Positions 9,455-18,404 of a stretch of 64,000 nt of DNA are shown one piece after another. Each line of letters begins with the position of its first letter. Position 1 is the stretch's first letter. The notes beneath the pieces were generated by a model that saw only the letters and a program-made list of their open reading frames with translations, was not told the DNA's origin and did no database searches. Origin of the DNA: Enterococcus gallinarum NBRC 100675 (GTDB lineage: Bacteria > Bacillota > Bacilli > Lactobacillales > Enterococcaceae); contig NZ_BCQE01000022.1 in NCBI RefSeq assembly GCF_001544275.1, positions 1 to 64,000 of the forward strand, in the 5' to 3' direction. The position numbers and the translations under genes were made by a program.

Positions 9455-10114
9455 TTATTCGTTCAACAGTAACGCTGACTCTGTAAAGGGCACGCCGATT
9501 TTTGCCGCCCCTGCCTGTAAAAGATCTACAAGTGATTTCTGATCCGTAACAGATGCTGCCGTGTTGACTTGGATCGTCAGTTGCGGTCCTCCATCTAGAG
9601 CAAAAATCGAGACATCATGCAAAGCATCTGAAACAGTTAACTGCTGACCAAGAGTAATACTAGGCCAGTCCCATGCTTTCAAACGCTGTGCTACTTGGAT
9701 CTTTGTCAATTCATTCATAAGTGAAGTATTGACAGCCCAGCGGATCTCACCACCAGACAAAGCCAGTGACCGGCTTGTCTCCATTAACTCCGCCAGATCG
9801 GCCGTCCGCTCTTTTTCCACCAACAAAGCCGCTGGTAGCCAGACTTCTAAAAAATCAGCGCCATCCATAAAGGAATGACCGATCTCAAAAGCTTTCTTAG
9901 CGATTGTTCCTTGTGCCAAGGGAAAATCAACTGCACAGCCGACTTGGATCTCGGAGCCATCAGTCAACTGCTTCGCTCTGCGCAAATCACTAGGCAACAC
10001 GATGACTTCTTGGACACCAAGTGTTTTAAATTCAGTAATCGTATCTTTTAACAACCAATCCGTCAGTCCAGCTTGTAAAAATCGAAAACTAAGCATGTCT
10101 TTGAATTGCGTCAC
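9455..10114 (-). CDS. DeoC-fold (deoxyribose-phosphate aldolase-like) protein, probably catalytically dead
   Basis: The 219 residues follow the DeoC barrel pattern: VGCAVDFPLAQG matches the family VxxVIGFPLG strand, GADFLEVWLP matches GADEVDVVFP, and LLQAGAAKIGV matches the C-terminal LxxAGAxRIG phosphate-binding element. However, by hand alignment the Asp of the proton relay is Glu, the Schiff-base Lys of the KTSTG strand is replaced (SITLG), and the second Lys (KASGG) is missing. Aldolase activity is therefore unlikely. It follows rsmE by four bases and ends the mpg–prmA–rsmE operon. Its present role is unknown. Confidence 0.65.
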   Translation of the reverse strand: MTQFKDMLSFRFLQAGLTDWLLKDTITEFKTLGVQEVIVLPSDLRRAKQLTDGSEIQVGCAVDFPLAQGTIAKKAFEIGHSFMDGADFLEVWLPAALLVEKERTADLAELMETSRSLALSGGEIRWAVNTSLMNELTKIQVAQRLKAWDWPSITLGQQLTVSDALHDVSIFALDGGPQLTIQVNTAASVTDQKSLVDLLQAGAAKIGVPFTESALLLNE

Positions 10115-10118
10115 TTGA

Positions 10119-10874
10119 TCACTTCCTTACTAATTCAGTTAGTACGCTGACAGCACTCAAAAAATAAAATGGTGCGGTTTCGGTTCGCAAAATACGTGGC
10201 CCTAACCCACAGATCACAGCACCTTGAGATTCAGCGCGAGTGATTTCAGCAGGTGTCAGCCCACCTTCGGGTCCGAAGATTGCTAAGATTTTGCTGCCGG
10301 GTGCTGCTTTGGTCAAAATATCGATCAGTTTGGCATTCTCGCCGCTTTTAGCAGATTCCTCATAAGCAACGATCACATAGTCATAGTTTGAAAGACTATC
10401 CCACAACTCTTTGTCCGAAGCAGCCAGTTGGATGATCGGTGTTCGTTGCCGCTGCGCTTGTTCAGCAGCCTCTTGGGCAATTTTTTGCAGCCGCTGCTGT
10501 TTCTTTTGGAGTTTCTTATGATCCCACTTAACTACCGAGGATTGGGCGGGGAAACCGATAAATTTAGCGGCTCCCAATTCTGTTCCTTTTTGGACGATCA
10601 ATTCCAATTTATCTCCTTTAGGATACCCGCTGGCGATCGTAACATGAATCGGTAATTCTTTGTCTTGCTGTTCCTTTTCTACTTCAATCAAATGAACCGC
10701 TTGTTCATTGATCTGCTGGATTTTCGCGAGGATCGCTACTTGGTCTTGAAAGACCAAATAGACACAGTCATCCGGAACCATCCGCATCACACGTACCATG
10801 TGATGGAACGGTTCTCCCTCTACTACATAAACAGGCTTCGCCTCATAATCCTCATTCAAAAAATATCGCTGCAT
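10119..10874 (-). CDS. rsmE: 16S rRNA m3U1498 methyltransferase
   Basis: RsmE methylates U1498 of 16S rRNA using SAM. The 251 residues have an N-terminal PUA-like part (QRYFLNEDY, FHHMVRVMRM) and the SPOUT knot with ASGYPKGDKLELIVQKGTELG, IFGPEGGLTPAE and LGPRILRTETA, all typical of the family. It sits ten bases after prmA, the usual arrangement in Firmicutes. Confidence 0.97.
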   Translation of the reverse strand: MQRYFLNEDYEAKPVYVVEGEPFHHMVRVMRMVPDDCVYLVFQDQVAILAKIQQINEQAVHLIEVEKEQQDKELPIHVTIASGYPKGDKLELIVQKGTELGAAKFIGFPAQSSVVKWDHKKLQKKQQRLQKIAQEAAEQAQRQRTPIIQLAASDKELWDSLSNYDYVIVAYEESAKSGENAKLIDILTKAAPGSKILAIFGPEGGLTPAEITRAESQGAVICGLGPRILRTETAPFYFLSAVSVLTELVRK

Positions 10875-10884
10875 ATGACATTCC

Positions 10885-11826
10885 CTACTCTGGTTTTTTT
10901 AGTGCGATCGCATACCAATCTTTTTGATTCAAGATTTGGTCAACAACAAATCCTTGCTCTGTCATGGCATCGATCACAAGTTGTTTTTTCGCTTCGATGA
11001 TTCCAGAAACAATCAATGTTCCGGTAGGCTTCAGCACCCGCCAAGCATCTGGGATCATCAGTAAGATGATATCGGCTAAAATATTCGCTACAATAATATC
11101 TGCTTCGATTTCAATACCTGTTAAAAGGTCATTGGCAGCAACATTCACTGCTTCGGCAACTGGGTTTAGTGCCATATTTTCTTTTGCCGCCCGAACAGCC
11201 ACCTCGTCAAGGTCATAGGCATATACTTGATTGGCCCCTAAGTGGCGGCTGGCAATACTTAAAACCCCTGATCCGGTTCCAACATCCAAGACCGTTTCCT
11301 CGCCTCGTAAATACATTTCTAACGCCTGTAACGTCAAGCGCGTCGTCGGATGGGTACCAGTTCCGAAAGCCATTCCTGGATCTAGCGTAATGATTTTTTC
11401 GGCAGGGTCCGTCGTTTCATATTGTTCCCAGCTGGGAACAATCGTTAAATAGCGAGTGATCCGTACTGGATGATAATATTTCTTCCAAGCAGTCGCCCAC
11501 TCTTCCTCTACTACTTCACTGGAGGTAATCTCATTTTTGCCAATTGCTAACCCATATTCCGGTAAACGAGCGATCGCCGCCTCAATAAATGGCAAAATTT
11601 CAGGTAAAAAGATGGTCTCGGGGAAATAAGCCGTTACCTGAGCGCCTTCATCCAGCGTTGTATAGGTTTCTTTGTCTAACACTTCACCATAGGCATCGCT
11701 TTTAAAATTTTCAATGTCAAGAACATCTTCGATTGCTACACCACTGGCCCCTTGTTCCATCAAAATATTGGCGACCGCTTCAACTGCTTCACTTGCAGTA
11801 GCTACTTTCACTTCATTCCATTTCAT
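10885..11826 (-). CDS. prmA: Ribosomal protein L11 methyltransferase
   Basis: PrmA trimethylates ribosomal protein L11. The protein (313 residues) has the N-terminal substrate-binding domain, then a Rossmann domain with DPGMAFGTGTHPTT, VLDVGTGSGVLSIA (SAM site) and NILADII. Length and motifs match the family. It is 11 bases downstream of the DUF3013 gene and ten upstream of rsmE. Confidence 0.97.
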   Translation of the reverse strand: MKWNEVKVATASEAVEAVANILMEQGASGVAIEDVLDIENFKSDAYGEVLDKETYTTLDEGAQVTAYFPETIFLPEILPFIEAAIARLPEYGLAIGKNEITSSEVVEEEWATAWKKYYHPVRITRYLTIVPSWEQYETTDPAEKIITLDPGMAFGTGTHPTTRLTLQALEMYLRGEETVLDVGTGSGVLSIASRHLGANQVYAYDLDEVAVRAAKENMALNPVAEAVNVAANDLLTGIEIEADIIVANILADIILLMIPDAWRVLKPTGTLIVSGIIEAKKQLVIDAMTEQGFVVDQILNQKDWYAIALKKPE

Positions 11827-11837
11827 CTATCTGCTCC

Positions 11838-12326
11838 TTAATAACTTGGATAAGGAATATACGATTCCCCATCGCTTTCTTGATAGGTGTTCATACGGTC
11901 TAACAACTGATCTTGATCAAAAGCTAGTTCGAAGACCGCTTCTTCACTCTCATCGTTTAGAAAATCTAGTAAATCACTTTCTCCCTCCGTCAGAATCTCT
12001 TTGATGTAATCAACCAAAGCATCCAGCAACGCTTTTTGGATTCCTTTTTTGCCTGCGTAGGGAATAACTGCCAAAAAGTCCTCTTCTACAAAGGAAGACT
12101 TTTGGGGATCAAACAATAAAATACCGTCTTCAAATTCGATGATCTCTTCTTCAGAGGCTACTCCTTGGGCATCGTCTACCTGCAAATGATTCGGGTTCTC
12201 TGCAAATAAGCGTAAAACAAGTTCGATGGTATGGTTTCTTGCATCCCAATCAAGGGCAACATCGTACTCAGGGATTTTTTTTGTTAATTGTCTGTCCAAA
12301 TAAGTCAACATTGTTTCTTTAGCCAT
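11838..12326 (-). CDS. DUF3013 family protein
   Basis: An acidic, soluble 162-residue protein with no signal or membrane helix, ending in SYIPYPSY. Length, composition and its place directly before prmA match the DUF3013 family of streptococci and enterococci, whose function is not known. The gene lies 17 bases after mpg and 11 before prmA, in one operon. Confidence 0.8.
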   Translation of the reverse strand: MAKETMLTYLDRQLTKKIPEYDVALDWDARNHTIELVLRLFAENPNHLQVDDAQGVASEEEIIEFEDGILLFDPQKSSFVEEDFLAVIPYAGKKGIQKALLDALVDYIKEILTEGESDLLDFLNDESEEAVFELAFDQDQLLDRMNTYQESDGESYIPYPSY

Positions 12327-12343
12327 TATACGTTCCTTCTTTC

Positions 12344-12964
12344 CTATTGCCAGCCGTGATCTGGCTGGACAGCAGATTTTCTGCTGTTGGTAATATATGG
12401 GTTACCTGCTACGACAAACCGTAGTGGCTTATGGGTCCACTCCCCTTTATTCGGGATACCGATTCTGGGAACAGCGAGTATTTCTTTCGGTGTTCGCCGT
12501 TTCTCGTTGACAAGATGCAGTGGACTTGTAAAAATTGAATGGCCATAATAATCAGGCGTAATTCCCAAAGCTTTCACGAGCTTTCCAGGTCCGTTCGAGA
12601 GATCAGGACCGGATTTACTGCGATTTATCTCCATTTGTGCGATTCCTTCGACGGGCTCCACGCCGCGGATCATGATCCCTTGGGGAATACCTTCAGGCTG
12701 TGTGATAAAATTCAAAATCAAATGAGTATGCATCGTATATAAATAAATCGTTCCCGGCTTTTCATACATTGCTCGAACTCGTGGCGTGTTACGCATCCCG
12801 AAACTATGAGCAGCCAGATCTTCTGGTCCTAAATAAGCTTCACAGTCGACGATATAACCGCCTAATTTCCCACTGGGCGTCTCATGTTCCAGATACATTC
12901 CTAATAATTGCCGGGCAATCGCTGTTGTTGATTGTTGTGCAAATAATTGTTCAATTTCATTCAT
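12344..12964 (-). CDS. mpg: DNA-3-methyladenine glycosylase (AAG/Mpg type)
   Basis: Mpg excises alkylated purines in base excision repair. Recognised by ARQLLGMYLEHETPSGKLGGYIVDCEAYLG split over the N-terminal third (with the catalytic Glu in VDCEAY), the MRNTPRVRAMYEKPGTIYLY block and the NGPGKL motif. A GAAGGTG site lies six bases before the ATG encoding MNEIEQ, giving 206 residues; nine upstream codons were dropped. It is the first gene of the operon ending with the DeoC-like gene. Confidence 0.93.
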   Translation of the reverse strand: MNEIEQLFAQQSTTAIARQLLGMYLEHETPSGKLGGYIVDCEAYLGPEDLAAHSFGMRNTPRVRAMYEKPGTIYLYTMHTHLILNFITQPEGIPQGIMIRGVEPVEGIAQMEINRSKSGPDLSNGPGKLVKALGITPDYYGHSIFTSPLHLVNEKRRTPKEILAVPRIGIPNKGEWTHKPLRFVVAGNPYITNSRKSAVQPDHGWQ

Positions 12965-13107
12965 TTTCTTCACCTTCTTTATTTTACACAATTCTCAAGG
13001 AACTTACTATTGATTACGACCATCTTATCAATTGTTTGACCTTTCTATCGCCACTGACTAGTTTCAATAGCAAAATACCCACTTCCTTATGGGAATATAC
13101 GTTCTTA

Positions 13108-13116
13108 TGATATACT
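13108..13116 (+). promoter_or_regulatory. Extended -10 element of rarA
   Basis: TGA-TATACT (extended -10, with TATACT at 13111–13116) lies 25 bases before the rarA start. No good -35 was seen, which is common for extended -10 promoters. Confidence 0.45.
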
Positions 13117-13140
13117 AAAGAAAAAAGAAAGGAGCTTATT

Positions 13141-14418
13141 ATGCAGCAACCACTTGCGTACCGCATGCGTCCCCGCAACCTTGATGAAGTCGTAGGTCAA
13201 CAGCATTTAGTTGGACCCGGAAAGATCATTCGCCGGATGGTTGAGGCCAAGATGCTCTCTTCCATGATCCTGTATGGTCCACCAGGGACCGGAAAAACAA
13301 GTATCGCTAGTGCAATCGCCGGTTCGACACGTTACGCTTTCCGCATGCTGAATGCTGCGACTGATACGAAAAAAGACCTTCAAATCGTCGCCGAAGAAGC
13401 CAAAATGAGCGGCACAGTCATTTTACTTTTGGATGAAGTCCATCGTCTGGATAAAACAAAGCAAGATTTCTTACTGCCTCATTTAGAAAGCGGAAAAATC
13501 ATTATGATCGGGGCCACAACTGAAAATCCTTATATCACTATCAACCCAGCAATCCGTAGTCGTACACAGATTTTTGAAGTAAAACCATTGCAAGAATCAG
13601 ATATTTTAGCCGCCATTGATGCGGCTTTAGCTGATAAAGAACGTGGCTTGGGTACAGAATCGATCCAGTTGACAGAAGAAGCTCGTCTCCATCTTTCACG
13701 AGCGACCAATGGGGATCTCCGCAGTGCACTCAATGGATTAGAACTCGCTGCTCGCTCCACGCCGCCAAGTTCTGATGGGAAAATCCATTTGACTTTGCCA
13801 ATTATTGAAGAATGTGTTCAGCGCAAAGCATTGACCCATGACAAAGATGGCGATGCCCATTATGATGTCATCTCTGCTTTTCAAAAATCGATCCGCGGCA
13901 GCGATGTTGATGCGGCACTCCATTATTTGGGTCGTCTGGTAGAAGCAGGAGACTTGGCAATCATCTGCCGGCGTTTGATGGTGATCGGTTATGAAGATAT
14001 AGGGTTGGCCAATCCAGCGGCAGCTGCTCGAACAGTCAATGCTGTCTTAGCAGCGGAACGATTAGGCTTACCTGAGGCGAGGATCCCTTTAGCAGATACT
14101 GTGGTCGACCTTTGTCTATCCCCTAAGTCCAACTCGGCTTATATGGCACTAGACGCTGCCATCGCAGATATTCGTGCAGGCAATGCCGGGGATGTCCCTG
14201 ATCATCTAAGAGACAGTCATTACAAAGGAGCTGAAGCCTTGAATCGAGGCGTCGGTTATCAATACCCACACAACTTTGATGATGCGTGGGTCGATCAGCA
14301 ATACTTACCCGATAAAATCAAGCAAGCTCACTATTATCAGCCAAAGGCTACCGGAAAATACGAGCAAGCTCTAGGTCAAAGATATCAACAATTGCAGCAA
14401 CGAAAAAAACAGTCCTAA
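13141..14418 (+). CDS. rarA: Replication-associated recombination protein A (AAA+ ATPase)
   Basis: RarA (MgsA, YrvN) is an AAA+ ATPase acting at stalled replication forks. The 425 residues have Walker A GPPGTGKTS (about 45), Walker B LLLDEVHRL, sensor 1 in GATTENPY, the arginine-finger region in RSRTQIF and the C-terminal tetramerisation part with the GDVPDHLRDSHYKGA motif. The start follows AAAGGAGC. Downstream lie the 6S RNA candidate and uspA, an order I recall from Lactobacillales. Confidence 0.96.
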   Translation: MQQPLAYRMRPRNLDEVVGQQHLVGPGKIIRRMVEAKMLSSMILYGPPGTGKTSIASAIAGSTRYAFRMLNAATDTKKDLQIVAEEAKMSGTVILLLDEVHRLDKTKQDFLLPHLESGKIIMIGATTENPYITINPAIRSRTQIFEVKPLQESDILAAIDAALADKERGLGTESIQLTEEARLHLSRATNGDLRSALNGLELAARSTPPSSDGKIHLTLPIIEECVQRKALTHDKDGDAHYDVISAFQKSIRGSDVDAALHYLGRLVEAGDLAIICRRLMVIGYEDIGLANPAAAARTVNAVLAAERLGLPEARIPLADTVVDLCLSPKSNSAYMALDAAIADIRAGNAGDVPDHLRDSHYKGAEALNRGVGYQYPHNFDDAWVDQQYLPDKIKQAHYYQPKATGKYEQALGQRYQQLQQRKKQS

Positions 14419-14479
14419 CCCTCAGCAGCCGCTTCATGGAAGCGAGAAATGTTTTTGTCACCGTTTTCAATCTTCTTTA

Positions 14480-14508
14480 TTGCTACTTTTGTTGTCCTAT
14501 GCTACTAT
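14480..14508 (+). promoter_or_regulatory. Promoter of the 6S RNA candidate
   Basis: -35 TTGCTA (14480–14485) and -10 TACTAT (14503–14508) are exactly 17 bases apart; transcription would start near 14514. Confidence 0.7.
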
Positions 14509-14512
14509 GAAG

Positions 14513-14757
14513 GTGGGAATTCTGTGATGTACGAGTTGTCCCATCTGTGTGTTGACCGAACATTTTTATTGATATATTGGGATCCGTCTTGTGTCAAAGC
14601 TGGTAACATGCCTTTTCATTTGGTAGTTCGATGCTTAGACCGTGGAACCCACCTGCTAGAATTTGCGGGATCAATACTACGGGAAAAAGAACGGCATCTA
14701 CGGATATTACCCATTCTTTATTGAATGTGCCATCTGTTTTAGACAGGTGGCTTTTTT
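14513..14757 (+). ncRNA. ssrS: 6S RNA (SsrS) candidate
   Basis: 6S RNA binds the housekeeping RNA polymerase holoenzyme and mimics an open promoter. This stretch has its own promoter, no supported ORF and an intrinsic terminator, and lies between rarA and uspA, the position described for 6S RNA in lactobacilli. The ends can pair (GGTGGG near 14512–14517 with CCCATT near 14710–14715, using G·U), giving a closing stem around a body of about 200 bases, the size expected. I could not fold it fully by hand; a covariance-model search would settle it. The 3' end of the mature RNA may be before the terminator. Confidence 0.7.
14729..14757 (+). terminator. Intrinsic terminator of the 6S RNA candidate
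   Basis: GCCATCTGT pairs with ACAGGTGGC (one T·G) around a five-base loop, followed by six T. Confidence 0.85.
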
Positions 14758-14764
14758 GTGCTTT

Positions 14765-14793
14765 TTGCTATTCCTTTAGCACTTCGCTATACT
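14765..14793 (+). promoter_or_regulatory. Promoter of the small membrane protein gene
   Basis: -35 TTGCTA (14765–14770) and -10 TATACT (14788–14793), 17-base spacer, 35 bases before the start codon. Confidence 0.7.
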
Positions 14794-14828
14794 AAAACTA
14801 TCTTATAAGAGAAGGACGGATTTCACGG

Positions 14829-15113
14829 ATGATTTTTCTATTATTTTTGATTGCTGCTGTTTTGTTGTTTGGCGTCTGCTACTTACTGTTAACAAAACAT
14901 GCCATTTTCTTTTCCCTTATTCCTGAAAATACTAAAAATCAAACTTTTTTGACCATTTATGGCTATCTTCATGGTATTTTAGGTATTCTTGCGATCATCG
15001 TTGCTTTTTTAGACAAAAAGTTGATTGCCCTCGTTTATTTAGCAGTATTAATGATTACTTCTGCCTCATTCAGTTTGCTGTTTGCCCGTAAGATGAAAAA
15101 AACAGATAATTAG
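14829..15113 (+). CDS. Small three-helix membrane protein, unknown
   Basis: A 94-residue, strongly hydrophobic protein with three predicted membrane helices (about 1–22, 38–60 and 66–86) and a basic C-terminal tail (RKMKKTDN). It has its own promoter and an AGAAGGACGG ribosome site. I do not recognise the family. It stands alone between the 6S RNA candidate and uspA. Confidence 0.75.
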   Translation: MIFLLFLIAAVLLFGVCYLLLTKHAIFFSLIPENTKNQTFLTIYGYLHGILGILAIIVAFLDKKLIALVYLAVLMITSASFSLLFARKMKKTDN

Positions 15114-15176
15114 GTTTTTCTTTTTAGTCAAAAAGTTTTACAATAAAGATGAAGTTATCTGAGAGGAGTGTTTCAT

Positions 15177-15659
15177 ATGTTACAACAATATCAACGAATC
15201 ATGGTTGCAGTCGATGGCTCGAGTGAGTCAGAATTAGCTTTTAAAAAAGCGGTCAATGTGGCCCAACGGAACAATTCTGAATTGGTACTAGCCCATGTAA
15301 TCGATACCCGTGCCTTTCAAACTGTTTCTTCCTTTGATGGCATGTTGGCTGAGCAAGCGACTGAAATGGCTAAGCAAACATTGAAAGATTATGAAGACTA
15401 TGCCCGTAAGAACCAAGTAACTGCAGTAAAGACTGTCATCGAATACGGATCGCCAAAACCAATCATTGCGAAACAATTACCAGAAGATAATCAAATCGAT
15501 TTAATCATGATCGGCGCTACTGGTCTCAATGCCGTCGAACGAATTTTTATTGGTTCAGTCTCTGAGTATGTAATCCGTCATGCCTCTTGTGACGTATTGG
15601 TCGTACGGACAGACCTTGACAATCACTTGCCAACAACCAACGAAAAAGAGGAAGCATAA
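15177..15659 (+). CDS. Universal stress protein, UspA family
   Basis: A 160-residue single Usp domain: IMVAVDGSSESELAFKKA at the start (ATP-site Asp) and the nucleotide-binding loop GATGLNAVERIFIGSVSEYVIRHA near the end (G-2x-G-9x-G-S pattern), so ATP-binding type. AGGAG lies eight bases before the ATG at 15177; an in-frame GTG three codons earlier is too close to that site. Family members act in stress survival by unclear means. It is followed by a strong terminator, so it is monocistronic. Confidence 0.93.
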   Translation: MLQQYQRIMVAVDGSSESELAFKKAVNVAQRNNSELVLAHVIDTRAFQTVSSFDGMLAEQATEMAKQTLKDYEDYARKNQVTAVKTVIEYGSPKPIIAKQLPEDNQIDLIMIGATGLNAVERIFIGSVSEYVIRHASCDVLVVRTDLDNHLPTTNEKEEA

Positions 15660-15698
15660 TCTCTGAATAAACCAACATATACTCAAATCAAAAACAAA

Positions 15699-15737
15699 AA
15701 CACTCTGACAAAAAGATTCTTGTCAGAGTGTTTTTTT
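15699..15737 (+). terminator. Terminator after uspA
   Basis: ACACTCTGACA pairs with TGTCAGAGTGT, perfect 11 base pairs, followed by seven T. Confidence 0.93.
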
Positions 15738-16037
15738 CTATTTTTCACGATTTGTTAGTTTTAGCCATTAAAAAAACTGCGCCAGCCGTCTCAGCTCAAA
15801 ATGACCCAGCTGTCTTTCTTGAAGCGGACAGCTTCTGGTTCCTTCTGATCAATAACTCTGACGTTTGGCACAGTCTCTTGCAACAAGCCTGTGGAGCAAG
15901 CTTGCCAGCAAAAAATGAAAGCAAAGTAATAGGTTATTTATTATCTAATCATGTTTCGGAATACTTGTAAAGTCTTTTTTCTGAATTTTCTGATTAAATC
16001 TATTTCTTTTTCAATACGCCATCGACGGCAACTAGAC
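15738..16037. other. Gene-free stretch between convergent uspA and the ABC permease gene
   Basis: About 300 bases. An 80-codon frame (15728–15970) exists but would start inside the uspA terminator with no ribosome site, so it is not called. No repeats or sites recognised. Confidence 0.5.
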
Positions 16038-17618
16038 TCAGTGAATCAACTGCCAAAATTTTCTTTGATAGTAGTTGTGCCATAGCACGCTAACAATCAA
16101 CAGAACCAGCAAGACTGGTCCATTCAAGAGCCAAAATGGAATCATCGTTGCTGCAAAACCGTAACCGACGAGTAACAGAATACTAAGAAAAAGTGCCACC
16201 ATCATGCCGATGATCATTCCCACACTTCCGGCACCCCGGGTAAACAATTGACTGACATTGGTCCAATCAAGCAAAAGCAAGCGATAATCACGGGCAAAAT
16301 ATTTTAAGCATAGCAAGTAACAACCAAGTAACGTACCTAGGAAAAAAGTCGTTGCCAATAGGATCGGCATCTTAAAGAGCAAAATCGCCAATAAGGCGAT
16401 CCCGCCAGTCAAAACCATTTGAAGCATTAGGCCAAATCGGAATTTTGCTTGTAAATATTTTTTCATAGACAACGGCAATGAACGGACAAACAGAAAGTTT
16501 TGCTGATCCAATGAAATCAAGGTACTGATAAAAGAGGTTGGATTGACCATCATCACAGCTAATGCGATACCTGCCAAAAAGAACACTCCGCAAAAACGAG
16601 CGTCCATTTGTCCTAAATCAAACGTACCGCTCAAAGCAAATGTCACAATAAAAATGATCGGTGTCATCAGTGAAGTGGACAATACTTGCATAATCAAGTT
16701 GGGATCACGAACCAGCTGGGAATTATAACTGAATAACATCTGCGACAATCCTTGCCCGGACTTCTGCTTCCGTCGCACGCTTCCATGGTCTGGCACAGCC
16801 ATCGCCACCTGATCATAAAACTTCGGTAAAATAAAGAACCGAATCGCTCCTAGCAGCAACAAACAAACCACTAGAACAAGAGCGAAGCTCCCGATTCCTG
16901 CAGCTGCAAAGGGACTGTGCATGATATAGAAAAATGGCAGTAAAAAGGCAATGGCCCCGCGATCCATGATCTGTGTATCGTAGGAACTGGTTTGATTCAT
17001 CATCAAGATCCCTACCACTACTACGATCATAGAAATTCCCAACAACAAGCTGGTCATCATTTTTTTATGTTCACGAAACAATTTTGTTCGAGCCAATCCA
17101 AAAACGATCAAACTACAAATACTAAAAACAATCACGAGAAATAATAAAAAGAGCACAATCGCTAACAAAAGCGTGAGCAGAATAAAGACCTGTGAACGCA
17201 TTCCCGTTAAAAGAAATAGGACAAATAATGGAAAAACAAATGGTGCCACTGTTAAAAAGACAACAAGAATCTTGGCGGTGAAAATTTCTGCTTGCCGGAA
17301 AGGCAATGGCAAATATGCAGGCAAGTCTTGACTCTCAAAGAAGACATTAAAAATGGACGAGATTCCTTGAGAAAATCCTAGAACGCCAAAAAGAGCAACA
17401 TAATAAGTGAAAAAACCTGGCAAACGGCTGAAATCCAGTGCGATCATTGTTAGGCCGTAAATCACTAAAAAAACGAAACCTGATAATACATATTGCTGGA
17501 TCAAATAACGAGTCAATTGTGTCCCGCTTTTTCCTTTTTTACGGGCTTTGTCTGTGACTTGCGGATTGGCGTACCGAAGATTGACGCTGGTCAACGTCAA
17601 TAACTGTCGCTTGTTCAT
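16038..17618 (-). CDS. ABC transporter permease, multi-helix exporter type
   Basis: A 526-residue membrane protein with about ten to twelve hydrophobic helices and a basic N-terminus. There are no large soluble domains. It overlaps the ATPase gene by four bases (ATGA-type coupling) and forms a two-gene exporter operon. Layout resembles putative ABC exporters of lactic acid bacteria in the EcsB/ABC-2 group, but substrate and symbol cannot be assigned. Confidence 0.85.
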   Translation of the reverse strand: MNKRQLLTLTSVNLRYANPQVTDKARKKGKSGTQLTRYLIQQYVLSGFVFLVIYGLTMIALDFSRLPGFFTYYVALFGVLGFSQGISSIFNVFFESQDLPAYLPLPFRQAEIFTAKILVVFLTVAPFVFPLFVLFLLTGMRSQVFILLTLLLAIVLFLLFLVIVFSICSLIVFGLARTKLFREHKKMMTSLLLGISMIVVVVGILMMNQTSSYDTQIMDRGAIAFLLPFFYIMHSPFAAAGIGSFALVLVVCLLLLGAIRFFILPKFYDQVAMAVPDHGSVRRKQKSGQGLSQMLFSYNSQLVRDPNLIMQVLSTSLMTPIIFIVTFALSGTFDLGQMDARFCGVFFLAGIALAVMMVNPTSFISTLISLDQQNFLFVRSLPLSMKKYLQAKFRFGLMLQMVLTGGIALLAILLFKMPILLATTFFLGTLLGCYLLCLKYFARDYRLLLLDWTNVSQLFTRGAGSVGMIIGMMVALFLSILLLVGYGFAATMIPFWLLNGPVLLVLLIVSVLWHNYYQRKFWQLIH

Positions 17619-18376
17619 CTGAACTCGCCTCCATTTTCTGTCAACGATGGCTCTTCCGCGCCTCTACCTGTCATTTTTAAATAGATCGCTTCCAAAGAAA
17701 GATCTGGATTTTGTGCAAGCAATTCATCGACAGAACCGTTATAAAGCAATTCACCTTTTTTCAAAATAGCTAACTGATCACAAAGCTGTTGGGCAGTATC
17801 CAAGACATGCGTCGAGAAAATAACCGTTTTGCCTTTCGCAGCATGTGCTTTCATCATTTCTTTTAGATCAAACGCTGCCTGCGGGTCCAATCCCTGCAAA
17901 GGCTCATCTAAGATCCAAATATCCGGATCTGGCAGTAATGCTCCAATTAGAATGGTTTTTTGCCGCATACCATGGGAAAAACTGGCTAGCGTTTCTTCTG
18001 CATGCGTCGTCATATCAAATAGCTGGCCCAGTTCATTTAAGCGTACCTTTTTTTGGGTTTCCGGTACTTCATAAGCAGCTGCGATCAAATCCCAATATTC
18101 TCCGGCGGTCAACTGCAAAAACATGTCCGGTGAATCCGGGACATAAGCAATCTGTTTTTTTATTTCTTCTCGGTATTGGGCTAATGCTTTGCCATCAAAA
18201 ACGATTTCGCCACTCGTCGGCTGTAAAATACTAACTAGACTCTTGATGGTCGTTGATTTCCCCGCACCATTATGTCCTAAAAAGCCAAAGATCTCACCTT
18301 GCTGAATCGTCAAAGAAAGGTCCTTCAATGCTTTTTTTGTTCCATACGTTTTACTTACATGTTTCAATTCAATCAT
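17615..18376 (-). CDS. ABC transporter ATPase
   Basis: A 253-residue ATPase: Walker A GHNGAGKSTT (about 34–43), Q-loop in AYVPDSPDMF, signature FSHGMRQK (SHGMRQ variant), Walker B WILDEPLQGLDP and switch His in FSTHVLD. This matches the EcsA/ABC-2 exporter ATPase group. The ribosome site AAGGGGGAT precedes the ATG. The gene is divergent from kup, sharing an intergenic region with two dyads. Confidence 0.93.
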   Translation of the reverse strand: MIELKHVSKTYGTKKALKDLSLTIQQGEIFGFLGHNGAGKSTTIKSLVSILQPTSGEIVFDGKALAQYREEIKKQIAYVPDSPDMFLQLTAGEYWDLIAAAYEVPETQKKVRLNELGQLFDMTTHAEETLASFSHGMRQKTILIGALLPDPDIWILDEPLQGLDPQAAFDLKEMMKAHAAKGKTVIFSTHVLDTAQQLCDQLAILKKGELLYNGSVDELLAQNPDLSLEAIYLKMTGRGAEEPSLTENGGEFR

Positions 18377-18404
18377 TTACTATCCCCCTTAGAAATAAGA
18401 CTTA

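Noticed and set aside
14449-14724. 91-codon open frame after rarA
   Set aside because: It covers the promoter and body of the 6S RNA candidate, has no ribosome site and no protein-like pattern.
15728-15970. 80-codon open frame after uspA
   Set aside because: Starts with GTG inside the uspA terminator hairpin, without ribosome site; no recognisable protein features.
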